From Trichomonas tenax (taxonomy: Eukaryota; Parabasalia; Trichomonadida; Trichomonadidae), in contig JALKBU010001008.1 in NCBI GenBank assembly GCA_023091735.1, forward strand, positions 1 to 18,472: 18,472 bases of DNA. The letters run 5' to 3'. The notes beneath the pieces are model-generated. The model searched no databases. It was not told the DNA's origin and saw nothing but the letters and a program-made list of their open reading frames with translations. How positions within the stretch are numbered: position 1 is the first letter of the stretch; the number at the start of each line of letters is the position of its first letter. Below are positions 8,901 to 15,584 of this stretch, piece by piece. The position numbers and the translations under genes are program-made.

Positions 8901-10885
8901 ATAAAGAAAATAAAGCTCTCAGGAAACAAATCGGATATACAACTGAAAGTAATTCCATTTCGTACGACAGCAATCAACTTCTTAAGACTCCAAAACCAGC
9001 TCCAAAGATGTCGACAAGTGAAATTAAATTATCAATGTCTAATTCTGGAATTGCAACATCTTCACAATTACAAGAAGAAATATCATTGCTCAAAAAAGAA
9101 AATGAAGAGCTCAAAGCTAAAATTGATACAAGAAAATCTCCACAATCACCAAGAATTATGCAGGAGCTCAAATCTAAATTCAAAGCTAAATCTGCTGAAG
9201 CTGATACATTAAGAGCTGAATTAGCGTCAACATTTGACAAATTTGAAATCACGAAGAATGAAATTGCCCAACTTAAATCAAATAAAACTAAACTTGATGA
9301 ATTAATAAAGGCGAATGAAACAGAGAAAAAGGATCTTGAAAACGAAAATAATAATCTAAAGAATGATTTAGAAACTTCTAATGCTCAAATCAAGAATTTA
9401 GAAGACACGATACAAAAAATGAAGGTCGAGTTGGAAAAATCTAAGAATGAAATCGAAAACTCAAAGAGAATGTCACCAAGTCGATTGAGAGATAGAGACT
9501 CATTAATTGAGCGTGCTGCTAAAGCAGAAACGGAATTAGAAGCATTAAGATCACTCAATGTTGTATTGAATTCAGATAAAGAAAAATTAGTTGCAAAAGT
9601 TGCAGAACTGCAAAATCAGATAAACAATGCAGGAATTCTCGAAGAAATTCGCGATAAAGTAAATAACATTGGAACTCATAAACCTCCGCAGAGTCCTCTT
9701 CGTTCGATTGCTGGTGATAATAAAGTTATTCGTGCTGAAGTTACAGAAATGGGAGGAATTCTTAAATCCATTCAAACAACAAATGAAAAGATGGATCAAG
9801 CGCAACGAAGAATTTCAGAATTGGAGGCAGAAAATTCACAGCTTTTGAAGCAGATAAAGGAAGCAAATGTAACAGAAACGCAGAAAGAATTAAGAGTTAT
9901 GTCAAGAACTATTGAAATTCTACAGAAGTCAATTGCTGAATTAACATCTAAAGTTGCACTTCTCCAAAATGAAAATGAAACACTAAGAAATGAAAGTGCA
10001 CTTATTAGTAATGGTGAATTTGATAAAATTAATGCAGAAAACGAAGAACTCAAAGCAAGACTTTCGCAAATGCAGACTGAGCTTATTGCTGCCAATAAGA
10101 AGCTTTCCAAGGCGATGTCTGATTCTCCTACAAAAGAAAAACTGTTAAAGGCAGAGAAGATGATAAGAAAACTCACTGCAGAGTCCAAGAAAGCATTTTC
10201 AAAGAATGAGGAACTTCAAACACAGAATGATGAACTTTCAAAGCTTAGCGATGACTTAATAGGAGACAGAGAAGGACTTAGACAACAAGTTGAGCAGCTT
10301 TCAATATATAATCGCGATTTATCGAAGAAAGTTGAAAAATTGAATTTCACAAATCTCAGTTTGATTAAACAGAATAATGAGTTGAAACAACAAAACAACG
10401 GCCTTCATGAATACCTCCAGATTGAAAATGACAACATTCAAGCTGAAAAGGATAAATTGGTGAAGATAAAAGAAAATTTAAAGCAACCTGATGAAAATCT
10501 GACTGACTTACAAGCAAAAGTTATTGACTTACAAAAACATCTAATTGCAGCAAGTAATGAACTTTCTGATCTCGATAATGCTAGAAATTTAATTCGTAAA
10601 CTTGAGTCTAAACTCCAAAAGCTTGAAAAAGGAGTTAATCAAAAATGTGGTTGCTCTGATGCACTTCAATCATTTGCAAATGAAGTTGTTGATCTTAGAA
10701 AATCAATCAACAGCGGTTGTGCTTATTTAAAGAAATCTGAAAGGAAAGAAGTCACAGACTTAAAATCAAGACTTTCAGTTTCAACATCAACATCACAATT
10801 GACGAAAGTAGCTGTTAAATCTATTACAGATTTTGCAGTTTCGCTGGATAAGCAGCACAACGATTTAATGAAAAAGTTACACTAG
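5978..10885 (+). CDS. Giant coiled-coil protein (viral A-type inclusion/myosin-tail-like annotation class)
   Basis: A 1,635-residue protein that is almost entirely Glu/Lys/Asn/Leu heptad-type coiled coil from about residue 85 to 1,600. It has a Ser-rich, disordered N-terminus of about 80 residues and no enzymatic domain. Such proteins are abundant in trichomonads and are usually labelled by weak similarity to viral inclusion or myosin-tail proteins; a structural or scaffold role (cytoskeleton, centrosome-like or vesicle tether) is inference. I chose the ATG at 5978. The same frame stays open upstream to a GTG at 5930, but no ATG lies there and the extra residues differ in character. There is no Initiator close to the ATG; TCATTTT at 5839-5845 is 137 nt away with two short ATG-started frames between. 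Five S/T-P sites (1004, 1054/1057, 1166, 1239, 1383) mark breaks in the coil. Two cysteine patches, KCGC and SGC, lie near the C-terminus. A 46-residue segment is repeated 145 residues apart. The stop is TAG. Confidence 0.85.
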   Translation: MEKSQKSAIWDSSSELSSKSQLEDEIDENTSITKESSKNSKSRSSLSQDNSQNTSINDYSAPSSQLSIINGSETLLLDECMEKLENLTSENDALRKENEGFRELARSLQNQLDERVNLLDSLNNEKSDLQTHLTQLQTQIEQLAKENSEMKKMFEQNNAEITESHDEKLKKLESTLSTKYESEITKMKKDFESESLKSKSAEERLVNFREESAKTIVSLNYQISSLSDEINSLNDQLSQNKQSPDQEAIDENEALKEKLENTEKSLKKANETIEILEKEIDDLSEQLESQSINPNTEEFENHVNAVKTLKEENERVHEELETIKNDNISLKTNLERMKSEVESSKRDKEQMQIELKKYMQENDDIIKEIDELNSKIETLEEDLKTVKDEKEELTKKLNSTPENLEKEERDSQISNLESENKTLKEGIEKLKEENEKFKSDIEKLQSNIQNINKEMKNIKDENILFNEQVVKQKKEIDSKKLEIENLKKENEAIKKENDEANSINESITAENKKLKEQIDEIQAENDDLNTQIEKINEEKAETENEADARYIALADENEELKSQNSNFEEKVSTLEFTIEEIKTQLETSEAEAKNLKSENEDLKADIESMQNSHSLSMLENEMNAKLEALTNENTQLKTQNSNLQSKVDELETKIQTNAKEENDAKIKDLTEVNEKISNEKIVAEMKIKVLEDENKYLRSEAEDIQAENDALQRTLTLIEGKNKVKTNKQNEEMQKQIEELEQENADLKAEIESLTNSHSLSMLETEMNAKLTTLTEQNAIFKQENINLWKEIERVKSDYSKLEKLSDSAKKELDNVKSENSKLQNVVENAKKEAEQLKAENEKLAEISERSNSEKEEYNAMKGIVDSYGKEYSEMKQQIEELTLQNRTLATSNEDLKQENKAMQVEIDEYLKEIETLRTDINVGDEKQVDALNDKVIEAEKSINDMKKEIVSRKESNDNLRQLNEHLSFANAELDKENKALRKQIGYTTESNSISYDSNQLLKTPKPAPKMSTSEIKLSMSNSGIATSSQLQEEISLLKKENEELKAKIDTRKSPQSPRIMQELKSKFKAKSAEADTLRAELASTFDKFEITKNEIAQLKSNKTKLDELIKANETEKKDLENENNNLKNDLETSNAQIKNLEDTIQKMKVELEKSKNEIENSKRMSPSRLRDRDSLIERAAKAETELEALRSLNVVLNSDKEKLVAKVAELQNQINNAGILEEIRDKVNNIGTHKPPQSPLRSIAGDNKVIRAEVTEMGGILKSIQTTNEKMDQAQRRISELEAENSQLLKQIKEANVTETQKELRVMSRTIEILQKSIAELTSKVALLQNENETLRNESALISNGEFDKINAENEELKARLSQMQTELIAANKKLSKAMSDSPTKEKLLKAEKMIRKLTAESKKAFSKNEELQTQNDELSKLSDDLIGDREGLRQQVEQLSIYNRDLSKKVEKLNFTNLSLIKQNNELKQQNNGLHEYLQIENDNIQAEKDKLVKIKENLKQPDENLTDLQAKVIDLQKHLIAASNELSDLDNARNLIRKLESKLQKLEKGVNQKCGCSDALQSFANEVVDLRKSINSGCAYLKKSERKEVTDLKSRLSVSTSTSQLTKVAVKSITDFAVSLDKQHNDLMKKLH
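7769..7906 (+). repeat. Internal coiled-coil repeat, copy 1
   Basis: This encodes a 46-residue segment that recurs exactly 435 nt (145 codons) downstream with no gap and 31 of 46 residues identical. The core SHSLSML...EMNAKL is also conserved at the nucleotide level, which points to a duplication within the gene rather than chance heptad similarity. Confidence 0.8.
8204..8341 (+). repeat. Internal coiled-coil repeat, copy 2
   Basis: The second copy of the 46-residue segment, in register with copy 1. The first 30 residues are well conserved (24/30) and the last 16 have drifted (7/16). The intervening 99 residues are ordinary coil, so the ancestral duplicated unit may have been about 145 residues long. 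Confidence 0.8.
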
Positions 10886-11020
10886 ATATTAAGAATATAT
10901 GTTATTGTTTGTATAAAAATTTACGTATGATTTTTTTTACATGTTCAGACATTCAAATTTGAAGTAAAATAGAAACGGTTCATTCAATATATTGATGTGA
11001 AATTAAAATTATTTCTTATC

Positions 11021-11405
11021 ATGAAAAAGTTTGCTTTTTTATCATGGAATGAATTCTATAGTTCAGCCCCAGAGGGGACATCATTTACAGATAAGAAAAA
11101 TCAAGCAGTTAAAAAGTTCTTCTTATAATATAAACAACTGGTATTTTGTACAATTCACATCAACATCAGTTGTTTTCTCAACCAGTTCTTCAAGTACTTG
11201 TGCTCTCGCAGAAGAATCAATGTTCGTATGTAACAGTAATCCAGGTAACAGCAATGGTGCCAGTTTTCTTTTTTCTAGTGAAGGCCAATGCGTTCAAAAT
11301 AAGATTTGTAGTTTCCAGTCTTGCCTTGATGTTTCATCAACGTCAACAAGATTTATGCAGTATTTGAATTTGCTTCAGTCTAAACAATTGTATGTTTTCA
11401 TCTAG
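11021..11405 (+). other. Unassigned overlapping short ORFs between convergent genes
   Basis: Two plus-strand frames compete in the 512-bp gap between the coiled-coil gene and the convergent glycosyltransferase gene. An ATG at 11021 opens a 35-residue peptide that starts MKKFAFLSWNEFYSS and stops at 11128. Another frame, from the ATG at 11049, runs 118 codons to 11405; it is Ser/Thr/Cys-rich with a Cys-bearing tail and overlaps the last bases of the opposite gene by 8 nt. I recognise neither. They may be remnants of one frameshifted gene or chance open frames. There is no perfect Initiator. Confidence 0.2.
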
Positions 11406-12771
11406 CATAGTTGACTGTGATTTCTTGATAAAATGGTTTTTGATGTTTCTGAACAGGGAAATAAAGTTTCTTATTAACAAATAATTTGGAAACGTTGAAT
11501 GCTGGACGTAAACCAGTTGTGTTCTGCCATTTTCCTTTATTTACACAGTCAACAACGTATTGCGTGTAAGTACACATTTGATCGATATCAACATTATAAT
11601 CAGAACCTGTTGGAACATCAAGATGGAAAACTCCAATCAAAAATATTTTTGAGCAAATAGCAAGTTGGATATTCGCTTCGTCTATCCTACAGTAGAACCC
11701 TAAGCACATTCCTGTATGAGGAGCCATGAAAATTGTGTTGTAAATCATTGATCCTTGAGGAGCAACAAGAACTTTGATAGAACGCCATAATTTAATGGTG
11801 TCTTCATATCGAAGGCACTTCTCAACATAAATTTTCCATTTTTCACCTTCATCAACTTTAACACGATTGCGAAGAGCTTCGAGTAATTCTTCTGTATTCG
11901 TCCACTTCTTGTCATTCCCTGGATTACGATTGATGACAGCAAAACGTTTAGCATCGATCTTGTTAATGTTCAATCGTTCTTCGATAAGTTTCTTGACCCG
12001 AGGCATACCACCCATTGTATAGCAATGAACATAGTCACGTGGAGAAACCATGTATAAATCGCGTGCAAAAAGTTGTTCATCTTTGCCAAGATGAACTAAA
12101 ATATGAACTTTCAAGCCAAGGATGTCAAACAGTTCTTGCATGCGGTTCGAGAAAAGAGGTGTTGGGAGAACAACGAAACCTCGAGAAATAACTTCTGATG
12201 GCAAACACATAATTGCGGCAAAGAAATCGTGAAAATTGTGCCCAAACATATAGAAAAACTGATAATATGAAACTGCAACATCAACTTCGCCAACTGTTCG
12301 ATGCAATTCCGTCTTTTCATGTGCCATGTGACATATCCTCACACCAGTGTTGTTGTATATTGGCATTCCGCTAAAATATACGTTTTTGAAGTGAGTAACT
12401 GCAACTAATGAATTTAGTTTAATATCATCGCCGATACCATGACTTTCATTAGGTTGGACATCAGTGACATATGCATAATTAATTTTTGAAACATTATGTG
12501 TAAAAATATACTTAGTTAAGGAAGTATAATTCAGTTCGTAATAATATTGTGCAATTGTTGGTGGCAACTCTTTTGCAACAGGAATAAATTCATACTGGAA
12601 GTCCATATTTTCAACTCCAAATTCAAATATTAAACATGATAGTTCAACAATCGAAACTATAAATATAAATGAATAATAAAATACGTAACATATTGTTCTT
12701 ATGCAGTTTGAGAATTTGCTTTCCGAACCTATTTTGTCCTCATTCTGCGAAATATTAAAAGTTTGAAACAT
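11398..12771 (-). CDS. GT61/DUF563-type glycosyltransferase, type II membrane protein
   Basis: A 457-residue protein resembling the GT61 (DUF563, EGF-domain O-GlcNAc transferase/xylosyltransferase-like) family, expected to transfer a sugar from a nucleotide donor in the secretory pathway; the exact donor and acceptor cannot be read from the sequence. A hydrophobic stretch at residues 24-49 is a single signal anchor with the catalytic part on the luminal side. Family-like signatures in order are GHNFHDF (177-183, the acidic/His region after the stem), RNPGNDKKWTN (282-292) followed by a helix, and VLVAPQGSMIYNTIFMAP (334-351), the counterpart of the family's glycine-rich GPHGAxLTN segment with H replaced by Q. 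The start is well supported: a perfect Initiator lies 12 nt upstream and MFQTFNIS is the first ATG after it. The stop is TGA. Trichomonads carry expanded families of such genes, plausibly serving surface glycoconjugates. Confidence 0.75.
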   Translation of the reverse strand: MFQTFNISQNEDKIGSESKFSNCIRTICYVFYYSFIFIVSIVELSCLIFEFGVENMDFQYEFIPVAKELPPTIAQYYYELNYTSLTKYIFTHNVSKINYAYVTDVQPNESHGIGDDIKLNSLVAVTHFKNVYFSGMPIYNNTGVRICHMAHEKTELHRTVGEVDVAVSYYQFFYMFGHNFHDFFAAIMCLPSEVISRGFVVLPTPLFSNRMQELFDILGLKVHILVHLGKDEQLFARDLYMVSPRDYVHCYTMGGMPRVKKLIEERLNINKIDAKRFAVINRNPGNDKKWTNTEELLEALRNRVKVDEGEKWKIYVEKCLRYEDTIKLWRSIKVLVAPQGSMIYNTIFMAPHTGMCLGFYCRIDEANIQLAICSKIFLIGVFHLDVPTGSDYNVDIDQMCTYTQYVVDCVNKGKWQNTTGLRPAFNVSKLFVNKKLYFPVQKHQKPFYQEITVNYAR

Positions 12772-12778
12772 AAAGTAA

Positions 12779-12785
12779 AAAGTGA
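12779..12785 (-). promoter_or_regulatory. Trichomonad Initiator for the GT61 gene
   Basis: On the minus strand the sequence reads TCACTTT, an exact match to the trichomonad Initiator TCA-Y-W-Y-T. The +1 A is at 12783, giving a 12-nt 5' UTR to the ATG at 12771, a typical length for these organisms. Confidence 0.75.
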
Positions 12786-12900
12786 CACCCTTCAGAAATT
12801 TTGAATTTCAAAAATAGTCCTTTCACTACGCTTCTCATTTTCCATAGATTTTCACGCCTGTTAGACACATGTATCTAGACACACATATATATCTTTATAT

Positions 12901-12925
12901 ATCATGATATCAGAAATATCATGAT
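12901..12925. repeat. Perfect 10-bp inverted repeat (hairpin)
   Basis: ATCATGATAT is followed by a 5-nt loop (cagaa) and its exact reverse complement ATATCATGAT. It lies in the region upstream of the minus-strand glycosyltransferase gene, about 120-140 bp from its Initiator. It could be a dimer-binding site or a cruciform; there is no T-run to suggest a terminator. Confidence 0.6.
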
Positions 12926-13029
12926 TACGTGTCAAATTGACGACCTTCAAAATGAAATATAAAATGTGGATAAGCCAATCACACAATATTCATATTTGCA
13001 TGTAAAATAATGCACGCTCATTGATATTT

Positions 13030-13278
13030 TTATTGTTGAATACCGCCTGGACCAAAATTTCCAAAAATCCAAATAAATTCTCGACCCATCAAAAACAGCC
13101 TGGCACGAACATCGCCATTAAATTCGGGGTTTGGGCGGACGCCTCTCCCATTTTTTGTTTTATCCCTTAAAAGGGCAAAAATGAATATGTCTTTGTAAAG
13201 CAAGTTTTTGTGAGTGTCCGACACAATGAACAGACATATTGAATTTTTGAACTGTGTCGGGAGTTTACACAGACACAC
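13030..13278 (-). other. GC-richer block with minus-strand ORF (82 codons), identity unknown
   Basis: The intergenic DNA between about 13037 and 13151 is clearly more GC-rich than its surroundings (roughly 45% by eye) and is open on the minus strand. The frame contains RGVRPNPEFNGDVRARLF followed by GREFIWIFGNFGPGG. The residues look protein-like, whereas the N-terminal half of the same frame does not. I cannot name a family. It may be the tail of a decayed gene, part of a dispersed repeat, or a chance frame in a GC island. There is no Initiator before the ATG at 13278. Confidence 0.25.
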
Positions 13279-13489
13279 ACAATTTTTTCGAATGTCGTTT
13301 TCTTCAATAATACGATTCTGTATCTATTATAAATCATTTATGCCGTATTAAAATCGAAATTCATTGATTTTTTAATGCAAAATTACAAAAGACACATAAA
13401 AAATTGAATTTTCAAAACTAGACATTGTTCAAGACAATGAAGGATGACAGGGCAGACACTTAACGTATAGATTTTAAGAAGCGTACCTT

Positions 13490-13508
13490 TCACCTTTCCG
13501 CAACTTGA
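13490..13508 (+). repeat. 19-bp element, copy 1 (TCACCTTTCnGCAACTTGA)
   Basis: This matches 18 of 19 bases with the segment at 15592-15610 in the same orientation. It lies about 125 bp upstream of the leishmanolysin-like fragment. The element contains TCACC and CCTTT, which resemble trichomonad core-promoter motifs (Initiator-like and M5), but a shared transposon remnant would explain it equally well. Confidence 0.5.
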
Positions 13509-13633
13509 TCCAATCGGCTGCTGATTTCGCTTTATGACCGCCACAGAATGTTTTCCCGTTCGAATATTTGTTCAATCCAGAAATTCAAACGAGAGTTGGT
13601 TTCGATTACGAACACTTATGAGAAGCATTCCAG

Positions 13634-14449
13634 ATGCCAATTCCTATCGATTGCAACGCCCCAGACATGGAATGCCAAGGAGAGCCAATGTGTGAATCAA
13701 TGCAACAAATCAAGAAACGCTTTTGCGCATCTGTTGACTTTTATAACATGTTGAATCAATCAATGATTGGCCCTGTTGATTTCGATTTCCAAGTCTTCAA
13801 GAGACCGAAATTAATTTGCCCAGAGAATCTCGCTTTGATCAATAGGATCCCATTCATTGACATAGATAACAATCCAAACAAATACACGCAAATCTGCCGT
13901 CCATACACATGTGCTTCAGATTATTTTTCGTTCACAATGACGCTGAAAGATGTGGATTCATACACATCAAAGGCAGTCAACATCACATGCAACTCTGAGA
14001 AATACGAATCTGGATATATAATGTATAAGAACGTTGGCACTGATGTCAACTTCTCATACATCTGTCCTCCAGCTGAGCAATTCTGCAGAGCGATGGCTTT
14101 ACATGATTCTTACTTCGAATTCAACCCCCTTCTTCCTGAAACAAGTGGAATCACTTCTGGCGAAATTTCCGCTGCCACGAAGAGAAACATCATCATTGGC
14201 GTTGTCTTTTGCGTGATTTTCATTATCTGCTTAACTGTCTTCCTTGTTTTCTCATTCAGATACATGAAGAAGAAGCAGGCAGAGGAAGACAAGAAGAAAT
14301 TTCGTGCAATCATTGCTAACGTTAAAAGGAAGAGGAGATCTCAGACTATCGCTGTCTCGGAAGGAAAGAAGCAGCAGAATCCGAACAGGACAGGAAGAGA
14401 GCGTACAAACAGATCTGTTTCCGCTATGGTCAGATTTGGATGTTCCTGA
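13634..14449 (+). CDS. Leishmanolysin (GP63, M8)-like C-terminal fragment with membrane anchor
   Basis: A 271-codon frame. The ectodomain has ten cysteines, spaced as in the C-terminal domain of M8 metallopeptidases (early cluster at 7, 14, 20 and 31; then PYTC, NITC and ICPPAEQFC), and three N-glycosylation sequons. One membrane segment (about 186-210) is followed by a basic cytoplasmic tail. The M8 zinc motif HExxH is absent, so this is not a complete protease; the catalytic part would lie upstream. In the same frame, coding-like residues continue upstream (FNPEIQTRVGFDYEHL, 13571-13618) but are cut by TGA at 13619-13621 and again by TGA at 13535-13537, which suggests a 5'-truncated, decaying gene rather than a true start at 13634. 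The frame ends at a TGA, yet a neighbouring frame carries a coherent acidic tail to 14669. A different cysteine-rich surface protein remains possible. Confidence 0.5.
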   Translation: MPIPIDCNAPDMECQGEPMCESMQQIKKRFCASVDFYNMLNQSMIGPVDFDFQVFKRPKLICPENLALINRIPFIDIDNNPNKYTQICRPYTCASDYFSFTMTLKDVDSYTSKAVNITCNSEKYESGYIMYKNVGTDVNFSYICPPAEQFCRAMALHDSYFEFNPLLPETSGITSGEISAATKRNIIIGVVFCVIFIICLTVFLVFSFRYMKKKQAEEDKKKFRAIIANVKRKRRSQTIAVSEGKKQQNPNRTGRERTNRSVSAMVRFGCS

Positions 14450-14669
14450 TAACGAAGTTGCAGGCAGGAATGGAAGATGTGACAAACTCTCTCAGATCTT
14501 GTTCCTTCAGCAGCTTTCCACGAATAGAGATATAAAGAAGACCGATGACAAACCGCATGATGTTGAAACTGCTCCAGCAAATGATAGACTAGAAGATATG
14601 CAATTCCACGATGGCTACAAGAAAGAAAGTGATGACGGGAACAATGGCGATGAAGGAATGAGTCTTTAA
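14450..14669 (+). pseudogene. Frameshifted cytoplasmic tail of the leishmanolysin-like gene
   Basis: The +1-shifted frame is open from 14304 through 14669 and ends in an acidic hydrophilic tail (KKESDDGNNGDEGMSL). Its TAA stop is followed within 3 nt by TAAA (14672-14675), the trichomonad polyadenylation motif. This suggests the original protein ended here and that an indel between about 14330 and 14449 moved the upstream frame off it. Confidence 0.45.
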
Positions 14670-14750
14670 TATAAAGTAACTTGTATGTTCTTTATAACTC
14701 AAAAATAAAACATGTTCTATATAGAATATTTTTTATCTAAAAACTATATT

Positions 14751-14754
14751 TTTA
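14751..14754 (-). terminator. TAAA polyadenylation motif overlapping the stop codon
   Basis: On the minus strand the ankyrin frame ends GCC TAA followed by A, so TAAA overlaps the stop codon. This arrangement is characteristic of trichomonad mRNAs. Confidence 0.6.
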
Positions 14755-15368
14755 GGCCGAAGTGGGCTTTTGATGAACATATTCTTTGAAATCATTGGTG
14801 TTTGCACCATTCTTAACTAATATCTTCACTAATTCTTTGTTTTTCGCAACATGCGCAGCATAAAATAAAGCAGACCTTGAATCACTATTTAACGCATCAA
14901 TGTTTGCTTTCTTGCATGAAATGTCAACTATTTCAGGAGAATTAACAAGAATAGCATGCGTTAATGGCGTTACTCCATTGCATTCTTCATTAAAACTTGT
15001 GTGTTTTTCTAAGAACTTCACTATTTCTACAGATTTGCTTTCTATTGCATAATAAAGGGCATTTTTCCATTGTCATCTTTAAGTTCTGTTTTTGCATTCA
15101 TTTCAATCAATTTCTTTACGCCATTGATGTTTCCTCCTTCGCAAGCAGCCATAAGTGGAGTGTACTTAGTAAAAGACATTGCATCGATTGTTGCTTGATG
15201 ACTTATGAGTATATCACATATATCATTGAATGAATGTTTCATTGCAATATGTAAAGGCGCAAGTCCATTAGAATCACGACAATTCACATTCGCACCTCCT
15301 TCTATCAAATGCAGAGCTCTACCAAGTTGGTTGTTAGCAACTACTTTAGTCAATCTCGCTTCAAGCAT
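14752..15368 (-). pseudogene. Ankyrin-repeat protein gene with a one-base frameshift
   Basis: Two minus-strand frames together encode about six ankyrin repeats (roughly 205 residues if joined). Recognisable repeat signatures include NGLAPLHIA, KYTPLMAACEGG, GVTPLTHAI and RSALFYAA, each followed by a helix pair and LL/LV-x-x-GAN-type turns. The upstream frame ends shortly after DDNGK, where the second frame picks up the canonical ALYYAIES repeat helix. One base is missing near 15061-15062, in the codon where these repeats usually have Thr. Ankyrin proteins act as protein-binding scaffolds; no catalytic domain is attached. The start is the ATG at 15368, not the upstream in-frame ATG at 15410, because a perfect Initiator sits 7 nt before it. 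The gene is convergent with the leishmanolysin-like gene (about 80 bp between them). A sequencing error is an alternative to true inactivation. Confidence 0.75.
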
Positions 15369-15370
15369 TA

Positions 15371-15377
15371 AAAATGA
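15371..15377 (-). promoter_or_regulatory. Trichomonad Initiator for the ankyrin gene
   Basis: The minus strand reads TCATTTT, an exact Initiator match. The +1 A is at 15375, leaving a 7-nt leader before the ATG at 15368. It decides the start codon of the ankyrin gene and shows that the promoter is still intact although the gene is frameshifted. Confidence 0.75.
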
Positions 15378-15584
15378 TGTTAAAAAATTACATTGCAACA
15401 AAAAAATCACATCAAAAAATTATCCATCAAACATCTGACAATGTATTTGGCCGAATGGCTGCATTATCAAACATACATATAGACAAAAAGATAGTAATTA
15501 ATATATAATTTTTCTTTATTATTGAGAAATGTGAAAATTCAAAAAGTGATGCGACAATAATTTTGTTTTCATCAACTTTTTTTG

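Noticed and set aside
9018..9212. 64-codon plus-strand ORF inside the coiled-coil gene
   Set aside because: An out-of-frame overlap with a convincing long frame; it has no independent signal.
6379..10398. Series of Ser/Phe-rich minus-strand ORFs opposite the coiled-coil gene
   Set aside because: They are antisense shadows of the Glu/Lys codon-rich coiled-coil frame (GAA/AAA read backwards as TTC/TTT).
11100..11160. Possible intron joining the MKKF peptide to the downstream Cys-rich frame
   Set aside because: No trichomonad 5' splice motif (GTAYGT) or the conserved ACTAACACACAG 3' motif is present.
13548..13754. 68-codon frame overlapping the leishmanolysin-like fragment
   Set aside because: The overlapping frame has the Cys pattern and membrane segment; this one lacks any and ends inside it.
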